NCBI GenBank assembly: GCA_030429235.1
Contig: JAUIDB010000008.1
Coordinates: forward strand, 107,586-171,585
Length of the DNA stretch: 64,000 nucleotides
Direction of reading: 5' to 3'
Source: Thermoanaerobaculia bacterium
GTDB lineage: Bacteria > Acidobacteriota > Thermoanaerobaculia > Multivoradales > JAIOJS01
Shown here one piece after another: positions 9,058-17,459 of the stretch. Every line of letters begins with the position of its first letter. The stretch's first letter is position 1. A program made the position numbers and the translations under genes. The notes beneath the pieces were generated by a model. It was not told where the DNA came from. It saw only the letters and a program-made list of their open reading frames with translations, and searched no databases.

Positions 9058-10446
9058 GTGGAAGACCCGAAAGTTCTGATCATCGATGACGAGAGCGGCT
9101 CGCGCGAGTCGATGGCGTTGGCCATCGAGAAGGCGGGACTGGAGGTCCGTACCTTCGACGACGCTCGTAAGGCCCTGGAATACCTCGAGGAAAACCCAGG
9201 TCCGAACATCGCCCTCTGCGACCTGCGAATGCCAGGCATGGACGGCATCGAGTTTCTCAATCTCGCTCAGCAGAAAGAGTACGACCTCAGCGTCATCCTG
9301 ATCACCGCCTACGGCTCGATCGAATCAGCGGTCGAAGCGATGCGGGTGGGAGCCGACGACTATCTGACCAAACCCGTCGACCTCTACGAACTCCGAAAAC
9401 GGGTCTCGAACTTGATCGACAAGCGGCGCCTCGAGGAGGAGGTCTCGGTGCTGCGGGAACGCCTCGAACAACGCTCCGGGTTCGATCACATCATCGGGCA
9501 TTCGGCGCCGATGGAGAGGCTATTCGAACAGATCCGTATGGTGGCTCCGACGCGCTCCAGCGTTTTGATCGTCGGTGAGAGTGGTACCGGCAAGGAACTG
9601 GTAGCCAACGCTCTCCACGACGCCAGCCCGCGGCGAGACGAGCGGTTCCTGGCCATCAACTGCGGCGCGATTCCGAACGACATTCTGGAGAGTGAGCTCT
9701 TCGGTCACGAGCGCGGAGCCTTCACGGGCGCGGTCGGACGGAAGATCGGCAAGTTCGAACTCGCCCACAACGGGACCCTGTTCCTAGACGAGATCTCGGA
9801 GCTCTACCCCGAACTCCAGGTGAAGTTGTTGCGGGTACTCGAGGAGCGGCAGGTGATGCGGGTCGGCGGCAGTGAGCTGATCGACGTCGACTTTCGCCTG
9901 GTCGCGGCGACCAACCGAGACATGGAGCAAGCCGTGGCCGAGGGCCGGTTCCGCGAGGACCTCTACTACCGATTGAAGGTCGTGACCCTCAATCTTCCCC
10001 CGTTGCGAGAGCGTGGTGGCGACATCCTTCTGCTGGCGGAGCACTTTCTCGAGGAGTTCTGCCGCGAACACGGAAAGGGGCCGAAGACCTTATCGGCCGA
10101 TGCCATCCACGTCCTCCAGCACTACGAGTTTCCGGGCAACGTTCGGCAGTTGAGGAACCTGATCGAGTCCACGGTGGTCTTTCACCAGGGGGATGTGGTC
10201 GAGGCTTCGGACCTGCCGGAGGAACTCCAGGGCGAGGGCATTGCCATCGTCGAGAGTGGGGCACCGGTGCAACCGGCAGCCGGCACTCCCCGTTCGATGG
10301 ACGACATCGAACGGCAGGCGATTCTCGAGACCTTGGAACGTACCGGTGGCCATCGGGGGAAGGCGGCGGCGATCCTAGGCATTGGATTACGAACCCTGCA
10401 ACGCAAGTTGAAGGACTACAAAGAGCAGGGATACTGGGAGGAGTAG
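9058..10446 (+). CDS. Sigma-54-dependent response regulator, NtrC family
   Basis: 462 residues from a GTG; an upstream GTG at 9019 would add 13 residues unlike a receiver domain. Receiver domain with phosphoacceptor D55 (IALCDLRMPG) and Lys in YLTKPVD; AAA+ domain with Walker A GESGTGKE at 173-180 and the sigma-54 contact loop GAFTGA at 220-225; C-terminal Fis-type helix-turn-helix (GHRGKAAAILGIGLRTLQRKL). It should activate sigma-54 promoters when phosphorylated. No histidine kinase is adjacent. The next gene follows after two bases. CAGAAT ends nine bases before the GTG. Confidence 0.93.
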   Translation: MEDPKVLIIDDESGSRESMALAIEKAGLEVRTFDDARKALEYLEENPGPNIALCDLRMPGMDGIEFLNLAQQKEYDLSVILITAYGSIESAVEAMRVGADDYLTKPVDLYELRKRVSNLIDKRRLEEEVSVLRERLEQRSGFDHIIGHSAPMERLFEQIRMVAPTRSSVLIVGESGTGKELVANALHDASPRRDERFLAINCGAIPNDILESELFGHERGAFTGAVGRKIGKFELAHNGTLFLDEISELYPELQVKLLRVLEERQVMRVGGSELIDVDFRLVAATNRDMEQAVAEGRFREDLYYRLKVVTLNLPPLRERGGDILLLAEHFLEEFCREHGKGPKTLSADAIHVLQHYEFPGNVRQLRNLIESTVVFHQGDVVEASDLPEELQGEGIAIVESGAPVQPAAGTPRSMDDIERQAILETLERTGGHRGKAAAILGIGLRTLQRKLKDYKEQGYWEE

Positions 10447-10448
10447 CG

Positions 10449-10664
10449 ATGGACACACCGTGCGACGTCATGATTCACAATCAGCTCCTCGGGCTGAAGG
10501 GCAGCGTAGGCTCCCTGGTCCAGGTGCACGAAGCGGGGTACTACGAGATCAACCTCAAGTTCGGGGCGAACCTTCACCGGGTTCTGCTCCCGATTGCCGG
10601 CACGGTGATCATCGCCAAAGAGGAGGAGCCCGAGCTCGGGCCCGCGATCGAAGTCGAACGCTGA
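10449..10664 (+). CDS. Small hypothetical protein coupled to the NtrC-type regulator
   Basis: 71 residues starting two bases after the regulator's stop; the end of that gene supplies the GAGGAG ribosome binding site. The sequence has two short beta-rich stretches (LLGLKGSVGSLVQVHEAGYYEINLKF) and a C-terminal acidic tail, compatible with a small beta-barrel. No motif I recognise. Tight coupling suggests a role linked to the regulator. Confidence 0.6.
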   Translation: MDTPCDVMIHNQLLGLKGSVGSLVQVHEAGYYEINLKFGANLHRVLLPIAGTVIIAKEEEPELGPAIEVER

Positions 10665-10698
10665 TCGGTCGGCGTTGGTTTCGGCGCCCGCCGATCAG
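10661..10698. terminator. Hairpin between convergent genes
   Basis: CTGATCGG (10661-10668) pairs with CCGATCAG (10691-10698), and an inner GGCG/CGCC stem lies in the loop. It covers the stop codons of both convergent genes. No T-run. Confidence 0.4.
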
Positions 10699-11393
10699 GA
10701 CGGACCCGACCTGGCCAACTGCTCGAGCGCCCCGAGGTCGAGGATCTCGACTCGGCGCCGACCGCTGGACAGAATTCCGGCTTGACTCCAACCCGACACG
10801 ATGCGGCTAGCGGTGTAGAGGGTGGTTCCCGTGAGTTCGGCCAGGTCCTGTCGCGTCAAACGCAGGTCGAGCAGCAGGCCCTGGTCGCCGGGTCTTCCGT
10901 GCTCGTCAGCCAGGCGGAGTAGGGTTCGAGCCAATCTCTGGGGGACGGCCAGGGTCGCCAGTTCGTGGTACCGATCCTGTAGCTCCCGCATCCGGGCGGC
11001 CACGATCTCCATGGCGTTGACCACGAGTTCCGGGTGGCGGCCGAAGAGGGCCGCCATGTCGGAGCGACCCCAGCTGAGGAGTCGGCTCGGGGTCATCGCA
11101 TCGGCGCTGACGGGATAGGTCGTCTCCCGTAGGCCGGCCACGACGGCAAACAGGTTGTCCTTTCCCAGGACCGCCACGATCACCTCTTCGCCCTGTTCCG
11201 TGACCTTGGATAGCCGGATCTGCCCAGACTCGATCCAGTACACCCTATCTGCCGGATCCCCCATCAAGAAGAGGTTCTCCCCCGCCCCGCGTTCGTCGAG
11301 CCTGGCGGCTCTCGCCAGGTCGCGGAGCTCCTCCTCCTGCAGGTCGGTGAATAGGGCGCAACGGCCGAGGCTTTCCTGGTTCTCCCGGTTCAC
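10695..11393 (-). CDS. Crp/Fnr family transcriptional regulator
   Basis: 232 residues from a GTG. An N-terminal cyclic-nucleotide-binding-like beta barrel (GENLFLMGDPADRVYWIESGQIRLS) is followed by a dimer helix and a winged helix-turn-helix (LTRQDLAELTGTTLYTASRIVSGW). No N-terminal Cys cluster, so it is not an Fe-S Fnr; the effector is unknown. TAAGCT sits exactly six bases before the GTG with no ribosome binding site, suggesting a leaderless transcript. Convergent with the NtrC pair. Confidence 0.9.
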   Translation of the reverse strand: MNRENQESLGRCALFTDLQEEELRDLARAARLDERGAGENLFLMGDPADRVYWIESGQIRLSKVTEQGEEVIVAVLGKDNLFAVVAGLRETTYPVSADAMTPSRLLSWGRSDMAALFGRHPELVVNAMEIVAARMRELQDRYHELATLAVPQRLARTLLRLADEHGRPGDQGLLLDLRLTRQDLAELTGTTLYTASRIVSGWSQAGILSSGRRRVEILDLGALEQLARSGPS

Positions 11394-11399
11394 CTTGTG

Positions 11400-11405
11400 A
11401 GCTTA
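11400..11405 (-). promoter_or_regulatory. TANNNT -10 box six bases before a Crp/Fnr gene
   Basis: TAAGCT on the minus strand, then CACAAG, then the GTG at 11393. Candidate leaderless promoter; no convincing -35 box. Confidence 0.4.
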
Positions 11406-11471
11406 CGAGATGGGCAGCGAACTGAACAGCTCGGGATGGCTGGACCGCTCGCCTTCGGCAGAGCGCGACGT

Positions 11472-13328
11472 TCAGTTCCAAGCGGTGGTGTCGCCGCTTT
11501 CGAATCCGTCGGTGAACAGAGCGGGCTCCGAGGGATTCGGCTCTTCGCGGGCCCCGATGTCGCAAACGAGGCCACCACCTCCGTCGAGCGGGCGCGGCTG
11601 TCCTGTTTGGTCGATGGTCTGGCAGCTGCCGTTGTCGCCGTGGTCGAGAGCTGCGCTACCGAGGAGTAGCCCGTGCACTGGTTGACCGTTGACGGTGGTC
11701 AGGGGGGCGAGCCCAGCGGCGAGCGGTTGGGCCGCGGTACCGGTCTGGTCACCGGCGGTAGGGGTGATCGAGCAGCTGTCGGCGTTGCCGATCAGGTTGT
11801 GCCCGATCGACAGGATCGACCCGCCGCAGTCGCTGGCGGCGCCACCGGTTTGGGTGTTGCCGGCCAGAATCGTGTTGGACATCTCGGGAGCGGCGGCCCC
11901 TGGTCCGACGTACAGTCCGCCAGCGCTGCTCGCCTGGTTGGCGGTCACGGTGACGTTGTTGAGCAGGAAGTCGGCACCCTCTTCGAGGGCGAGCCCTCCG
12001 CCATTGCTGCTCAGGGTCCGGTTGCCGCTGAAGGTGACGTTGCGGAAACTCGCCTCGGCCGCGACTCCCAGGACCCTGACTCCAGCCCCACCATCGCCCG
12101 ACCGCAGGTTGTCGACGAAGGCGCTGCGCGAGACGATGAGATTGCAGTCGTCACACTGTACGCCTCCCTTGAGGTTGCCGACGAAGACGCTTCCCTGAAC
12201 CGTGGCCGAGCTGCCCTCTCCTAGGTACAGGGCCGGTTGCGACGTATTGTCCTCGAAGCGAACGCCGTCGAGTTCCACCATGGTGTTCCGAAGGCTGTAG
12301 ATCGCCCCGAAACTCCCGTTGGCGAACGTGGCCCCAGAGACCACGGCGGCGCCCCCGTCGACGAAGTAGAGGGTGTCCGAGATCGCGCCTCCGGTGACGA
12401 AGAGAGTCGCGATCGGCGACTCGGAATAGAAGCCGTCCTTGGTTGCACCGACTCCTTGGTTGCCGTGCATTTCGGTGTTGGTGAGATGAACTGCGGCCGA
12501 GCCCGTGGGTGGGATCGAAATACCGCCGCGGTTGGCGTTCGAACTCGTGTTGTCGAGAAGGTGGGAGTCCTCGAACCGCAGGGTGGCCAGCTCCAGGGGG
12601 GTGACGAGCGCCACGATCCCACCTCCGGCCGCCGCCTGGTTCGTCTCGATCGAGCAGCGCAGACACTCCCATACAGCGCCGCTGCCCCGAGTGCTCCAGT
12701 GCACCGCGCCACCGGTCTGGAAGGCCTCGTTGTCGTTCAGGGTTACGTCCTCGAAGTCGAAGGTGGGGACGGCAGTGGGAGGATCGCCGGCGAGGGCTGG
12801 GAAGAGAGCGATCCCACCGCCGCCACCAGCTCGGTTGTTTTCGATCGTCACGCTATCGAGCACCAGCCCGACCGATTCGTGGGTGAGGATGGCACCACCG
12901 GAGTCGGGCAGACCGTCGGGGTCGCCGTTGCGCAGGGTGAGGCCCTGGAGCGTGACCGTGCCGGCGGTCTTGGCGATGTCGAAGATCCGATCGATCTGGC
13001 CAGCGTCGATGGTGGCGGCGCCGACCATCTCCACTTCATCAGTGACGTGGAGGTCTCCCGAAGATCCGTCGTCGGGGAGGCTCGGAAGCCGTGTCAAAGC
13101 GTAGGTCCCCGCGCCGATCAGAATGAGGTCGGCGTCGTGACCTGCAGCACAACCGCCGAAGGCCGCATCGGTGTTGGCGGCATGAACTGCTTCACGCAGC
13201 GAGCAGCCGGAAGAAGGGCTGTCACCAAACTCGTCGACGGTCGTGTTGACCGTGATCAGGTTGGCGTGGATCGGGCTCGTCGCTACGGCCAGCGATACGA
13301 GAGCGAGTAGAAGCGAACGTTCGGACAT
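11472..13328 (-). CDS. Secreted right-handed parallel beta-helix protein with DGFESGDT tail
   Basis: 618 residues. A signal peptide (about 1-22, ending SPIHA) precedes the motif GCSLREAVHAAN common at the start of bacterial beta-helix surface proteins. The body repeats short units such as VTIENNRAGGGGGIAL and VTVTANQASSAGGLYV, typical of parallel beta-helix (Pbh1) domains. The C-terminus reads ALFTDGFESGDTTAWN, a tail shared with three other exported proteins here. Probably a surface or secreted structural or glycan-interacting protein; no catalytic residues recognised. Confidence 0.8.
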   Translation of the reverse strand: MSERSLLLALVSLAVATSPIHANLITVNTTVDEFGDSPSSGCSLREAVHAANTDAAFGGCAAGHDADLILIGAGTYALTRLPSLPDDGSSGDLHVTDEVEMVGAATIDAGQIDRIFDIAKTAGTVTLQGLTLRNGDPDGLPDSGGAILTHESVGLVLDSVTIENNRAGGGGGIALFPALAGDPPTAVPTFDFEDVTLNDNEAFQTGGAVHWSTRGSGAVWECLRCSIETNQAAAGGGIVALVTPLELATLRFEDSHLLDNTSSNANRGGISIPPTGSAAVHLTNTEMHGNQGVGATKDGFYSESPIATLFVTGGAISDTLYFVDGGAAVVSGATFANGSFGAIYSLRNTMVELDGVRFEDNTSQPALYLGEGSSATVQGSVFVGNLKGGVQCDDCNLIVSRSAFVDNLRSGDGGAGVRVLGVAAEASFRNVTFSGNRTLSSNGGGLALEEGADFLLNNVTVTANQASSAGGLYVGPGAAAPEMSNTILAGNTQTGGAASDCGGSILSIGHNLIGNADSCSITPTAGDQTGTAAQPLAAGLAPLTTVNGQPVHGLLLGSAALDHGDNGSCQTIDQTGQPRPLDGGGGLVCDIGAREEPNPSEPALFTDGFESGDTTAWN

Positions 13329-13349
13329 GGTGGGGTCTCCGTCGAAGGG

Positions 13350-14753
13350 TCAATCGGCCGGGCGTACGTCGAGGTGGAGGTCGTGAGCGGGACCGTCGAT
13401 CGCTTCCAGCCAGAGTAGGACGCGAGATCCCAGGAGCACCGGAGTTCCCTGCACGGTGGCGGGCGACTCCGGGGTAGCCAGGAGGCGGCGAGAGCCTTGG
13501 AATCGATCCGCGGGCTGCCGATACGATTCCGCCTTCTCGAGGGGGTAGTTCTCGACCTGGGCGGCCAGAGTCAGGTAGTCGAACTCGGTGGGGATGTAGA
13601 GCCAGACTCGGCCGCTGCCGACGCGCAGAGTCGCTTCGATGGTGGGTGCTCCGCCGCCGCGGAAGGGAAACGCCGGATCCGTCGTGCCGAGGCGCGCGGC
13701 GGCGAGTCCCTCGAGTCGAGCGAAGTTCAGTGAACAGCGGACGCGTGCGGCTTGGTTCACACCGGTGTGCCACCGACAGTCGCCGTGTGTGTCGCGAAAC
13801 TGTCCACTCCGCGCTTCGGGACCGGCGACGAGTTCCCCCGGGGCCCCTTTCTGGTTCCGACGCAGGCGGTCGAGCATCGCCTCGAAGCGACGGCGCGCCT
13901 GATCGGCGGAGTCGAAACGAACCCGAAGGTCGACGAGGGCAGCGAGGCCTTCGGGGGCACTGTGGAGAGGGGTTCGGCGGAGATCGAGAGAGCGAAGCCC
14001 GGGGAGGTTGTGCGCTGACAGTGCGAAGTCGGTGGAGAGCGGGTTGCCGGCCAAGTCGAGAGTGCGCAACTGCTCCAGGCGCGGCAGCGTGTCGACGTTC
14101 TGGAGACCGTTCTCTCCCAGGTCGAGGTGTTCGAGGCGAGCTAGGGAACGGAGTTCGGAGAGATCGGTGACCTCGTTGGCGAGGAGCGACAGCGACGTCA
14201 GGGACTGGGGGAGGGCTGGCAGCTGTCGGATCCCTAGGCGTTCGAGGGCGAGCGAGGTGAGCTGTGGCAGGTCCTCGGCCTCGAAGCGCTGGAGACGACC
14301 GCCGCCGATGACTGCCTCCCGCAACTGTGGCAGCCCACTCAGCCGCACCTCGGCCAGTCGGTCGTCCTGTCCTTGCACTTGAAGGTGGCGGAGGGCGGGC
14401 AGATCGGTCGCTTCGACCGTGACGAAACCTCCACCCAGGTGCAGTACCTCGAGTGCCGGGAATCCCGCGATTCTCGGGGACTCCCGAAGGCCTTCCAGCG
14501 CGAGTTCGGTGATGCGCTCGCCTTCGATGGTGAGGTACCGGGGCTGGCCTGCGGCCGCGCCCCTGTCCACCAAGGGCAGGTCGGTAGCGGGGATCGAGTT
14601 CGCGTCGAGCAGTTCTTGCACAGAGTTGCGGTCGGAAGCCGCGAGCACTACCGAGCCGGACTCGACCGCTTCCCAGGTGCTGGGACGAGTACAGCCGAAG
14701 GTCGCGAGCATCGAGAAGGCCGCGGTCCAGGAGGTGAGAGTGCGTCGCGACAT
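13350..14753 (-). CDS. Leucine-rich-repeat lipoprotein
   Basis: 467 residues. An N-terminal hydrophobic stretch ends in MLATFGC, a lipobox-like site at about residue 21. Residues about 90-280 hold eight or so leucine-rich repeats (for example LTSLALERLGIRQLPALPQS). The C-terminal 180 residues are a separate beta-rich region. LRR proteins bind other proteins; the partner is unknown. Only 21 bases separate it from the beta-helix gene downstream on the same strand, so they may share a transcript. Confidence 0.75.
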   Translation of the reverse strand: MSRRTLTSWTAAFSMLATFGCTRPSTWEAVESGSVVLAASDRNSVQELLDANSIPATDLPLVDRGAAAGQPRYLTIEGERITELALEGLRESPRIAGFPALEVLHLGGGFVTVEATDLPALRHLQVQGQDDRLAEVRLSGLPQLREAVIGGGRLQRFEAEDLPQLTSLALERLGIRQLPALPQSLTSLSLLANEVTDLSELRSLARLEHLDLGENGLQNVDTLPRLEQLRTLDLAGNPLSTDFALSAHNLPGLRSLDLRRTPLHSAPEGLAALVDLRVRFDSADQARRRFEAMLDRLRRNQKGAPGELVAGPEARSGQFRDTHGDCRWHTGVNQAARVRCSLNFARLEGLAAARLGTTDPAFPFRGGGAPTIEATLRVGSGRVWLYIPTEFDYLTLAAQVENYPLEKAESYRQPADRFQGSRRLLATPESPATVQGTPVLLGSRVLLWLEAIDGPAHDLHLDVRPAD

Positions 14754-14834
14754 GGATCGGTTCGGTGGTGATGGATTCGTGTTGAGGCAGTCGAGCGGCC
14801 AGCGGTCCCGCCCGGCTGCCGCCGATCTGGGGGC

Positions 14835-15416
14835 CTATTTCAGGATGAGGCTGTCGAAGATCGCCCGCACACCCGGGTCCGTGCTGTAGTCGGCGCCCAT
14901 CACCGTGAAGGTGACCTTGTGTCCCGCATGGGAGGCGATGTTCATGGTCTGGGTGATTCCCGAGTAGGTATAGCGGGTCGAAGCCCACTCGACGCCGTTG
15001 CGGGTCGAGCTGGCGGCGGCCGATCCGTCGTAGTTGGCCGCCAGCTTTGAGACATTTGCCATGGGATCGCCGGAGTAGCCCGGTTCGAACTTCATATAGA
15101 CACCGTGCGCGCCTCCAGTTCCTTTCTCCGCCAAGGTCATGAGTCCCATCGCCTCCAGGTCATCCGCCAGGATCTCCCACCCCTCCGGAACGACCGTGGT
15201 GAAGTACTTGGTGTCGAGGTCCGAGGCGGCCTTGGCCGGTGGAACCGAAGGGAGCTCCGAATCGCGGGCGGTACTACGGTCGGCGACCACTTCGGAAGTG
15301 GCCTTGTCGCCGCAGGCGAGGGAGGCGAGTCCTAGGAGAAGAACAACCCCCAGGACCAGGGTCTGAGTGGGGGATCGCCGCCGAGAAGGGGAGGGGACGA
15401 AGTGACAGGTGGACAT
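14835..15416 (-). CDS. Lipoprotein of unknown function
   Basis: 193 residues from an ATG with AAGGAG upstream; a further 20 in-frame codons upstream lack a good ribosome binding site. A signal sequence ends in GLASLAC, with Cys as the probable lipidation site near 35. The mature part holds a VPEGWEILADDLEAMGL segment and ends in AIFDSLILK, a pattern like small PsbP/DUF1795-type folds, but I cannot name the family. It is followed by the LRR lipoprotein gene on the same strand. Confidence 0.65.
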   Translation of the reverse strand: MSTCHFVPSPSRRRSPTQTLVLGVVLLLGLASLACGDKATSEVVADRSTARDSELPSVPPAKAASDLDTKYFTTVVPEGWEILADDLEAMGLMTLAEKGTGGAHGVYMKFEPGYSGDPMANVSKLAANYDGSAAASSTRNGVEWASTRYTYSGITQTMNIASHAGHKVTFTVMGADYSTDPGVRAIFDSLILK

Positions 15417-15863
15417 CGAGATCTCCTTGGTTGACGGACCGGGCGGTAGGACTTGCCGATCGGTGGTTGGATACACCTCCCCCTAGAGCAGGGGGCGTGC
15501 CAACGCTTCGAGGGCGGGAAACCCTTGGCGCAGAGGTACCTTCTCCTCTACCTGGAGGTCCCGAGCTGTGTCGAACGCGGGATGAGTGTCCCGCTCCTGG
15601 CACAGGGGCGGGGGGCTAAGCCGCGGGCACGGGGACGACCCTGGGAGCCAATCTGCTGCCAGCGATTGCCAGGCTCGAGCCCCGGCTCGCAACCGGGCGG
15701 TTTCCACTACCTCCGACGAGGGTCGAGGCGGCGGGTCGAGCCGGTGGTGGCTTGGGATCGGGAGGGGCGGGCCGCGAGAGCGAGGGCGGGTCCGGGTGCG
15801 AGATGGCCCGTCGAGGCCATCTCGTATCCCGTGGGGTTCGCCCGGAATCCGGAGTCACCAGGC
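15417..15863. other. 447-base stretch without a convincing gene
   Basis: It holds the upstream region of the lipoprotein gene and the downstream region of ric. A 6-bp hairpin (CCCCCT/AGGGGG, 15479-15495) and a strong hairpin at 15799-15824 are visible. On the minus strand the part below 15799 is C-rich and G-poor, as in Rho-utilisation sites. A 74-codon minus-strand frame at 15483-15707 is open, but I have no support for it being expressed. Confidence 0.5.
15799..15824 (-). terminator. Hairpin 40 bases after the ric stop codon
   Basis: Perfect 10-bp stem: CGAGATGGCC (15799-15808) with GGCCATCTCG (15815-15824) and a 6-base loop. No T-run follows, but the next 80 bases of the minus strand are C-rich and G-poor, so Rho-dependent termination is also possible. 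Confidence 0.5.
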
Positions 15864-16598
15864 TCAGGAGAGAGCCAGCGGCCGGGGGTCTGGTTGCGCC
15901 ACCAACTGCTGAGCGCGGGGGAAGAGGATGTTGTTCTCGAGGTGGATGTGCTGATGCGTGTCCTTCTCGAGTTCGGACAACCCCTGGAACAGTCCGCGGT
16001 AGCTGTTGCAGGCGCTCGACGGTGGCGTGAACTGGTCGGTCAACTGGAACAGCCGGGCCAGGAAGTCACCGACCTCTCGATGATCGTCTTCCATGGCGGC
16101 CACGGGACCGTCGATCGGAGGGATGGGAGTCCCGTCGTCCGAGTTCAGGACGGCTCGATTCTCCAGGCGTTCGATCATCGGAAACAGCACGACCTCTTCT
16201 TTGCGCAGGTGCGTCAGCATCTCATCGGCCAGGCGCGCAAAGACGGTTTCGACCTCGCGCAGCTTCGGGTTGGCCTCACCGTGACGAGTTGCTACCCGGC
16301 GAGCGAGTTCGCCGAGTGCGGGAAGGTCCTGCCGCAGTCGGTCGTGATAGCGCGTGATGATGTGGTCGATCAACTCGACCAGCGGTTTGTCGTCCCAGCC
16401 TGTGCTGTCTTCGGTGCGTGCGAGCTCCCGAAGGTCGGTCAGAACCTCCTGCAGGTCCTGGCCGGCGCGCTCACAGGCGTCGGCCAGAGGGATGTTCCCA
16501 CTACAACAGAAGTCGATACGGTAGCGTTGGAAGATCTTGACGGTGGAAGGGTACTGGCGGGCGACGGAGGCGACGATGGACTGGTCGTCGAGTTGCAT
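15864..16598 (-). CDS. ric: Iron-sulfur cluster repair di-iron protein Ric (YtfE/ScdA family)
   Basis: 244 residues from an ATG with AGGAG upstream. The N-terminal ScdA_N domain has YRIDFCCSGNIPLADAC with the family's double Cys. The C-terminal hemerythrin-like bundle shows the ligands RYHDRL, RHGEANPKL, LTHLRKEEVVLFP, MEDDHREVG and THQHIHLENNILFP. The family repairs or delivers iron to damaged iron-sulfur centres under nitric oxide or oxidative stress. It is divergent from a Crp/Fnr regulator, with a perfect palindrome between them, so it is probably controlled by that regulator. Confidence 0.95.
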   Translation of the reverse strand: MQLDDQSIVASVARQYPSTVKIFQRYRIDFCCSGNIPLADACERAGQDLQEVLTDLRELARTEDSTGWDDKPLVELIDHIITRYHDRLRQDLPALGELARRVATRHGEANPKLREVETVFARLADEMLTHLRKEEVVLFPMIERLENRAVLNSDDGTPIPPIDGPVAAMEDDHREVGDFLARLFQLTDQFTPPSSACNSYRGLFQGLSELEKDTHQHIHLENNILFPRAQQLVAQPDPRPLALS

Positions 16599-16648
16599 GT
16601 CTTTTTTCTCCTGCACTGGGGTCGGTTCATTCCGACGGTGTGGCGACA

Positions 16649-16654
16649 ACCCTA
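16649..16654 (-). promoter_or_regulatory. Candidate -10 box of ric (TAGGGT)
   Basis: TAGGGT on the minus strand. A start seven bases downstream (16642) would put the palindrome at 16677-16690 exactly 41.5 bases upstream, the class II Crp/Fnr activation position. Confidence 0.5.
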
Positions 16655-16676
16655 GACTCGTGCGAGGTGGCGAACG

Positions 16677-16690
16677 TTGCGCTAGCGCAA
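16677..16690. promoter_or_regulatory. Crp/Fnr-type operator, perfect 14-bp palindrome TTGCGCTAGCGCAA
   Basis: TTGCG-N4-CGCAA has the half-site layout of Fnr/Dnr/Nnr-type regulators (TTGAT-N4-ATCAA and variants). Its centre lies 41.5 bases from the ATG of the rightward crp gene and 41.5 bases from the inferred ric start site. The nearest Crp/Fnr protein, at 16725, is the likely ligand. Confidence 0.65.
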
Positions 16691-16712
16691 AGTAGCGCAT
16701 GGTCTCCGGTGG

Positions 16713-16718
16713 CAGGAT
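16713..16718 (+). promoter_or_regulatory. Candidate -10 box of the crp gene (CAGGAT)
   Basis: CAGGAT, then GCAGGC, then ATG at 16725. It mirrors the ric -10 box around the palindrome (both begin 29.5 bases from its centre). The 14 bases AGGATGCAGGCATG also occur at the start of the ECF sigma gene at 54179. Confidence 0.4.
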
Positions 16719-16724
16719 GCAGGC

Positions 16725-17456
16725 ATGATGAGTCGCTACCACGCTCCCACAGCCTCCCTCACTCCTACCGACGGTCTCTCCGGGGAGACCTCGGTCGAGG
16801 AGCACTTCTTCCCCGGTCTGTCGCTCGCAGCGCGCGTGGCCCTCAGTCAGGTCTCCCGGCGTCGCCAATACGCGGCGGGATCGACGGTGCAGCGAGAAGG
16901 GGAGTCCTCTGATCGGTTGATCGTCTTGCTTCGAGGGCAGGCCAAGATGTGCCGCATGACGGCGGCGGGGAAGAACCTGATCGTCTCCCTCCTCACGGCT
17001 GGAGATCTGTTTGGGATCGCCTCCGCCATCGGCGGTGAAGTGTGCTCCCACAGCGTGGTCGCGCAGTCGGATCTGGACGTGATGATTCTGAGCCGAGATG
17101 CGATCTTCGGACTGCTCGCTCGCCAGCCCAGCCTGGTACGAGAGATCCTCCCCAGGCTGACCGGCCACGTCAAGGAATGCCGCAACTGCCTGGTCGAGGT
17201 GAGCTGCTCGAAGGTGGAGTCGAGGTTGGCGCAGCTCTTCTGCGACCTGGTCGAGCGACACGGCGAGGCGAACGGTACTTCGATCAAGGTGCCGATCTCC
17301 CTGTCCCGTCAAGAGCTCGCTGACCTCGCCGGTACGTCGATCGAAACCGCGATTCGGGTGATGACGGATTGGGGGCGTCGCGGCCTGGTAGAGACCGATC
17401 GACGTCAGTTCGTGGTCCACGATCTGGAGAGCCTCGAAGACCTGGCCCTCGACTAG
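16725..17456 (+). CDS. Crp/Fnr family regulator, divergent from ric
   Basis: 243 residues from ATG (a second ATG follows directly). A nucleotide-binding-like barrel (GESSDRLIVLLRGQAKMCRM, LTAGDLFGIASAIGG), a dimer helix, and a winged HTH (LSRQELADLAGTSIETAIRVMTDW). Cys pairs in VKECRNCLVEVSC near 155-165 are unusual and could bind metal or sense redox state, but there is no N-terminal Fnr cluster. Divergence from ric and the shared Fnr-like palindrome suggest a nitric oxide or redox role like Dnr/NnrR. That role is inference. Confidence 0.88.
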   Translation: MMSRYHAPTASLTPTDGLSGETSVEEHFFPGLSLAARVALSQVSRRRQYAAGSTVQREGESSDRLIVLLRGQAKMCRMTAAGKNLIVSLLTAGDLFGIASAIGGEVCSHSVVAQSDLDVMILSRDAIFGLLARQPSLVREILPRLTGHVKECRNCLVEVSCSKVESRLAQLFCDLVERHGEANGTSIKVPISLSRQELADLAGTSIETAIRVMTDWGRRGLVETDRRQFVVHDLESLEDLALD

Positions 17457-17459
17457 AAT

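Noticed and set aside
12237..13310. A 357-codon open frame antisense to the beta-helix gene
   Set aside because: Shadow frame with no recognisable domain; the minus-strand gene has a signal peptide, repeats and the DGFESGDT tail.
15483..15707. A 74-codon minus-strand frame in the gap upstream of the 15416 lipoprotein gene
   Set aside because: No ribosome binding site or motif, and several other frames in the gap are equally open, as expected at this GC content.
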